Shown: one piece after another, positions 61,856 through 64,000 of the stretch
Layout of the letters: every line of letters begins with the position of its first letter
Numbering within the stretch: the stretch's first letter is position 1
From: Methylocystis bryophila
GTDB lineage: Bacteria > Pseudomonadota > Alphaproteobacteria > Rhizobiales > Beijerinckiaceae
Assembly (NCBI RefSeq): GCF_027925445.1
Contig: NZ_AP027150.1
Span: 1 to 64,000 of the forward strand
Reading direction: 5' to 3'
Length of the DNA stretch: 64,000 bases
Notes under the pieces: generated by a model
The model's database searches: none
What the model saw: the letters and a program-made list of their open reading frames with translations, nothing else
Told to the model about the DNA's origin: nothing
Position numbers and translations under genes: made by a program

Positions 61856-62691
61856 CCTCCATCTTGAAGCCCCTCGTGTTCACGGGGCCGTTGCGATGTC
61901 AGCCATTCCCTGTACTGGCGCTCAAAGGCGCGGACTCCCTACGGGGCATTCATCGCGGCCGCCCGCCGAGGCACAAGTCCCCCCAGGTGTTCGAGACTCA
62001 GGGGGCGCTTGGTCGCTCCCGGCGGGTCGGCTCGACTCAGGAGAGTAGCGCGATCAATCTTTCGGCGCGCGCGGTTGGAAGCGCTCTGCTCTGCTCCGCG
62101 CTCCCAACCGCGCGTTACTCTTCATGAACCGTGGGAAGGGTACAGGGGGGGCGCACTGTATCCGGCTGCTCGCCGCGTGACCTCGTCCCTTTGAGCTAGG
62201 CGGGACTTCGTCACAAAACGGAATCTCTGTGGTGCTCGCTCAGACGCTCTTTTTGTGAGGGATCGCGCCAACCGCCCGGGAACGTTCTTCAAGTCCGCGA
62301 TCGCGCCCGCAGCTCGCGGAGGGCGGCGCGGGCGCGTGGAAAGCTTGCGGTCGTAGCCCACTTTGCGAAGCTGGCAGCTCGTCGGGGTTCGCAGACGCCG
62401 TGGGGGAGGGTTGGTCTTGGCCCCCTCGCGACGCGTCGCGCGATCGTAAATCGAAGCCAGCGCGAAGAGAGGGCGCGCCTGGATGCCGTCCTTCGCGCGC
62501 CGGACGCAAGAGCCTGAGACGCCCAGCATCGTCTCTTGTAGTCCAATTGCAGCGCTCAGGGCGAAGCTAAGCTCTTTCGCCAAGTCGAACCAAAAACCGC
62601 GAACCTTGGCCCTTCCACCCGGCTCCGACTCGGCGCAGGTTGGCATGAGATACGTTTTCCAAGGCGACGAGCTGAGCGTGCGGTCGACATA
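61856..62691. other. Gap of 836 bases; IS110 non-coding end and unassigned sequence
   Basis: The first 200-300 bases upstream of the IS110 gene correspond to the non-coding end of that element, which in IS110-group elements encodes a structured bridge RNA. A long hairpin lies in it (62068-62114). The rest, up to the aminotransferase, shows only random-looking frames (e.g. minus 62122-62715). Confidence 0.5.
62068..62114. repeat. Long imperfect hairpin
   Basis: CGCGCGGTTGG pairs with CCAACCGCGCG. Inside, after one mismatch, AGCGC pairs with GCGCT around a 13-base loop. It lies about 215 bases upstream of the IS110 transposase start and may belong to its structured RNA or mark the element end. 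Confidence 0.5.
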
Positions 62692-62769
62692 TTGACCAAA
62701 AAAGAGTCGACACACTGCCCAATTAGCATTACTTTTGGCGACAGCCGTGGCGGCGGCGGAGGGGGCCTA

Positions 62770-64000
62770 GTGTGCGTTGACGATACTATTCGGCTTGACA
62801 AGTCCAATCAAAGTGATTGCGCCTCCGACCCAGGAGCGTTGCGGCCATATTACTTGTCTTTTAGGAACGCTTACCTCGAACGGCAGGAAGCAATCGAGTC
62901 TAACGCCAGAACCTATCCACGCGGACTTCCGATCGCGCTGAAATCGGGAGGCGGCGTTCGGGTCCGAGACGTTGAGGATCGCGAGTACATAGACTGCCTT
63001 TCGGGCGCGGGCACTCAGCCTCTAGGACATAACCATGAGGTTGTTGTCGACGCGGTCCGCGACGCCCTGAGCGGGGCTGTCCCTTTGCAGACTCTGGACC
63101 TTCCAACCCCACTGAAGGACCGGTTCATAGGCGATTTGTTTGATAGTCTGCCGGCGGAATTCCCGAACAACTTCAAGATTCAATTTTGCGGGCCGTCTGG
63201 CGCTGACGCGATTGAAGCGGCGCTCAAGCTTGTCAGAACGGCGACGGGCCGTCGGGGTATCCTGTCGTTCCGTGGGGCCTATCACGGCATGACCTCGGGC
63301 GCCCTCAGCCTTACTGGCGAAAGCGGCCCAAAGGCCGCGATCAATGGCGGCGCCGCGGAAGTCCAATTTCTTCCCTACCCCTCGGATTACCGGTGTCCCT
63401 TTGGGCTCGGAGGTCACGCCGGCTCGGAAATGAGTGCGCGTTACATTGAAAATTTGTTGGAAGACCCCCTTAGTGGCGTGCCGCTGCCCGCCGCAATGAT
63501 CCTCGAGGTCGTGCAAGGGGAGGGAGGGATCAATCCCGCCCCTGACAGCTGGCTGCGTAAGATCCGTGAGATAACCGAGTTCCGAGGCATTCCGCTTATC
63601 CTCGATGAAGTCCAGACGGGGCTAGGTCGCACCGGGCGTCTTTACGCCTTCCAGCACGCTGGCATCACGCCTGACGTCCTCGTGCTTTCCAAGGCCATCG
63701 GAGGAGGCCTGCCGCTTTCAGTCGTAATCTATCGCCGCGAACTCGATCATTGGCAGCCCGGCGCTCACGCGGGCACTTTTCGCGGCAATCAATTGGCCTT
63801 CGCTGCTGGCGCCGCGACAATTAGGTTCATCTCGGCGCAGCGTCTTGAATGCAACGCCGAAGAGATGGGATGTCGCCTCCAAGACGCGCTCAGAAGCATA
63901 CAATCCGAGACAAGGTGCATCGGCCACGTTCGCGGCCGCGGATTAATGGTGGGTGTCGAGATCGTCCGCGCCGACCACACCGATAGGCTCGCGGGTCCGC
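62770..64000 (+). CDS. Diaminobutyrate--2-oxoglutarate aminotransferase, 3' end outside window
   Basis: The frame is open to the window edge. A GTG at 62770 (VCVDDTIRLDKSNQSD) is my start; a TTG at 62692 in the same frame is possible. The protein is a class III PLP aminotransferase: YLERQEAIESNARTYPRGLPIAL and DREYIDCLSGAGTQPLGHNH are the N-terminal signature of the EctB/PvdH/RhbA group. FCGPSGADAIEAALKL (PLP phosphate), FRGAYHGMTSGALSLTG, ILDEVQTGLGRTG and the Schiff-base Lys in LSKAIGGGLPLSV follow. It makes L-2,4-diaminobutyrate from aspartate semialdehyde. Without ectA or ectC in view, and with a receptor and PPTase nearby, a siderophore role is more likely than ectoine. Confidence 0.92.
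   Translation, partial: MCVDDTIRLDKSNQSDCASDPGALRPYYLSFRNAYLERQEAIESNARTYPRGLPIALKSGGGVRVRDVEDREYIDCLSGAGTQPLGHNHEVVVDAVRDALSGAVPLQTLDLPTPLKDRFIGDLFDSLPAEFPNNFKIQFCGPSGADAIEAALKLVRTATGRRGILSFRGAYHGMTSGALSLTGESGPKAAINGGAAEVQFLPYPSDYRCPFGLGGHAGSEMSARYIENLLEDPLSGVPLPAAMILEVVQGEGGINPAPDSWLRKIREITEFRGIPLILDEVQTGLGRTGRLYAFQHAGITPDVLVLSKAIGGGLPLSVVIYRRELDHWQPGAHAGTFRGNQLAFAAGAATIRFISAQRLECNAEEMGCRLQDALRSIQSETRCIGHVRGRGLMVGVEIVRADHTDRLAGP

Noticed and set aside
62122..62715. Minus-strand frame of 197 codons
   Set aside because: Some stretches look protein-like, but there is no ribosome site or family, and it overlaps the aminotransferase leader.
62770..64000. Ectoine gene ectB
   Set aside because: The enzyme family is the same, but no ectA or ectC is visible and the surroundings are siderophore-like, so I did not assign the symbol.

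Overview
The window reads as part of a large, GC-rich plasmid or secondary replicon of an alphaproteobacterium, most likely Hyphomicrobiales (Rhizobiales). The basis is a complete repABC locus, Ros/MucR and HU-like regulators, and plasmid families (strawberry-notch helicase, DUF2493, DUF1403) known from that group. Nothing here fixes the genus. Methanotroph or methylotroph relatives (Methylocystaceae, Methylobacteriaceae) are a guess from style only.

Left part, 1-23.5 kb, is replicon backbone. It holds a ParB-like protein cut by the window edge, a giant methyltransferase/strawberry-notch helicase, a Toprim protein, a cold-shock protein, an HU-like protein, a MucR-type regulator, a DUF2161 nuclease-like protein, a DUF6880 protein, a Fic protein and a DUF2493 protein. 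repA-repB-repC (15.8-19.5 kb) follows, with two palindromic parS-like sites and an antisense RNA between repB and repC. Then come a VapBC-type toxin-antitoxin pair, a tyrosine recombinase, and a DUF1403-ScpB pair.

Middle part, 23.5-43.4 kb, is accessory and full of mobile DNA. It holds an MqsRA toxin-antitoxin pair whose antitoxin has no cysteines, an ISKra4-like element with a frameshift, a 1236-residue CheB-CheR-PAS-kinase-receiver fusion and a slipin. A mosaic follows: a truncated tyrosine recombinase, the end of a Tn3-type transposase, a group II intron with its reverse transcriptase, and an ISL3 transposase cut off at the intron 3' end. A three-gene ABC transporter operon lies next, then a decayed second ISL3 element and an unknown protein.

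Right part, 43-64 kb, looks like an iron/siderophore locus. On the minus strand are a TonB-dependent siderophore receptor fused in one frame to three small outer-membrane barrel domains, a PepSY membrane protein, and a MacA-MacB(ATPase)-MacB(permease)-outer-membrane-factor export set. A two-component system is divergent from the receptor. A Tat-exported metallophosphoesterase, a phosphopantetheinyl transferase and, at the right edge, a diaminobutyrate aminotransferase complete the set. Together these fit production of a diaminobutyrate-containing nonribosomal siderophore, its export by a PvdRT-OpmQ-like pump, and its uptake and reduction. No NRPS gene lies inside the window, so the pathway is inferred. 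Remnants of an RND pump (59.2 kb) and an outer-membrane factor (43.1 kb), both beside IS debris, suggest another export system has decayed here.
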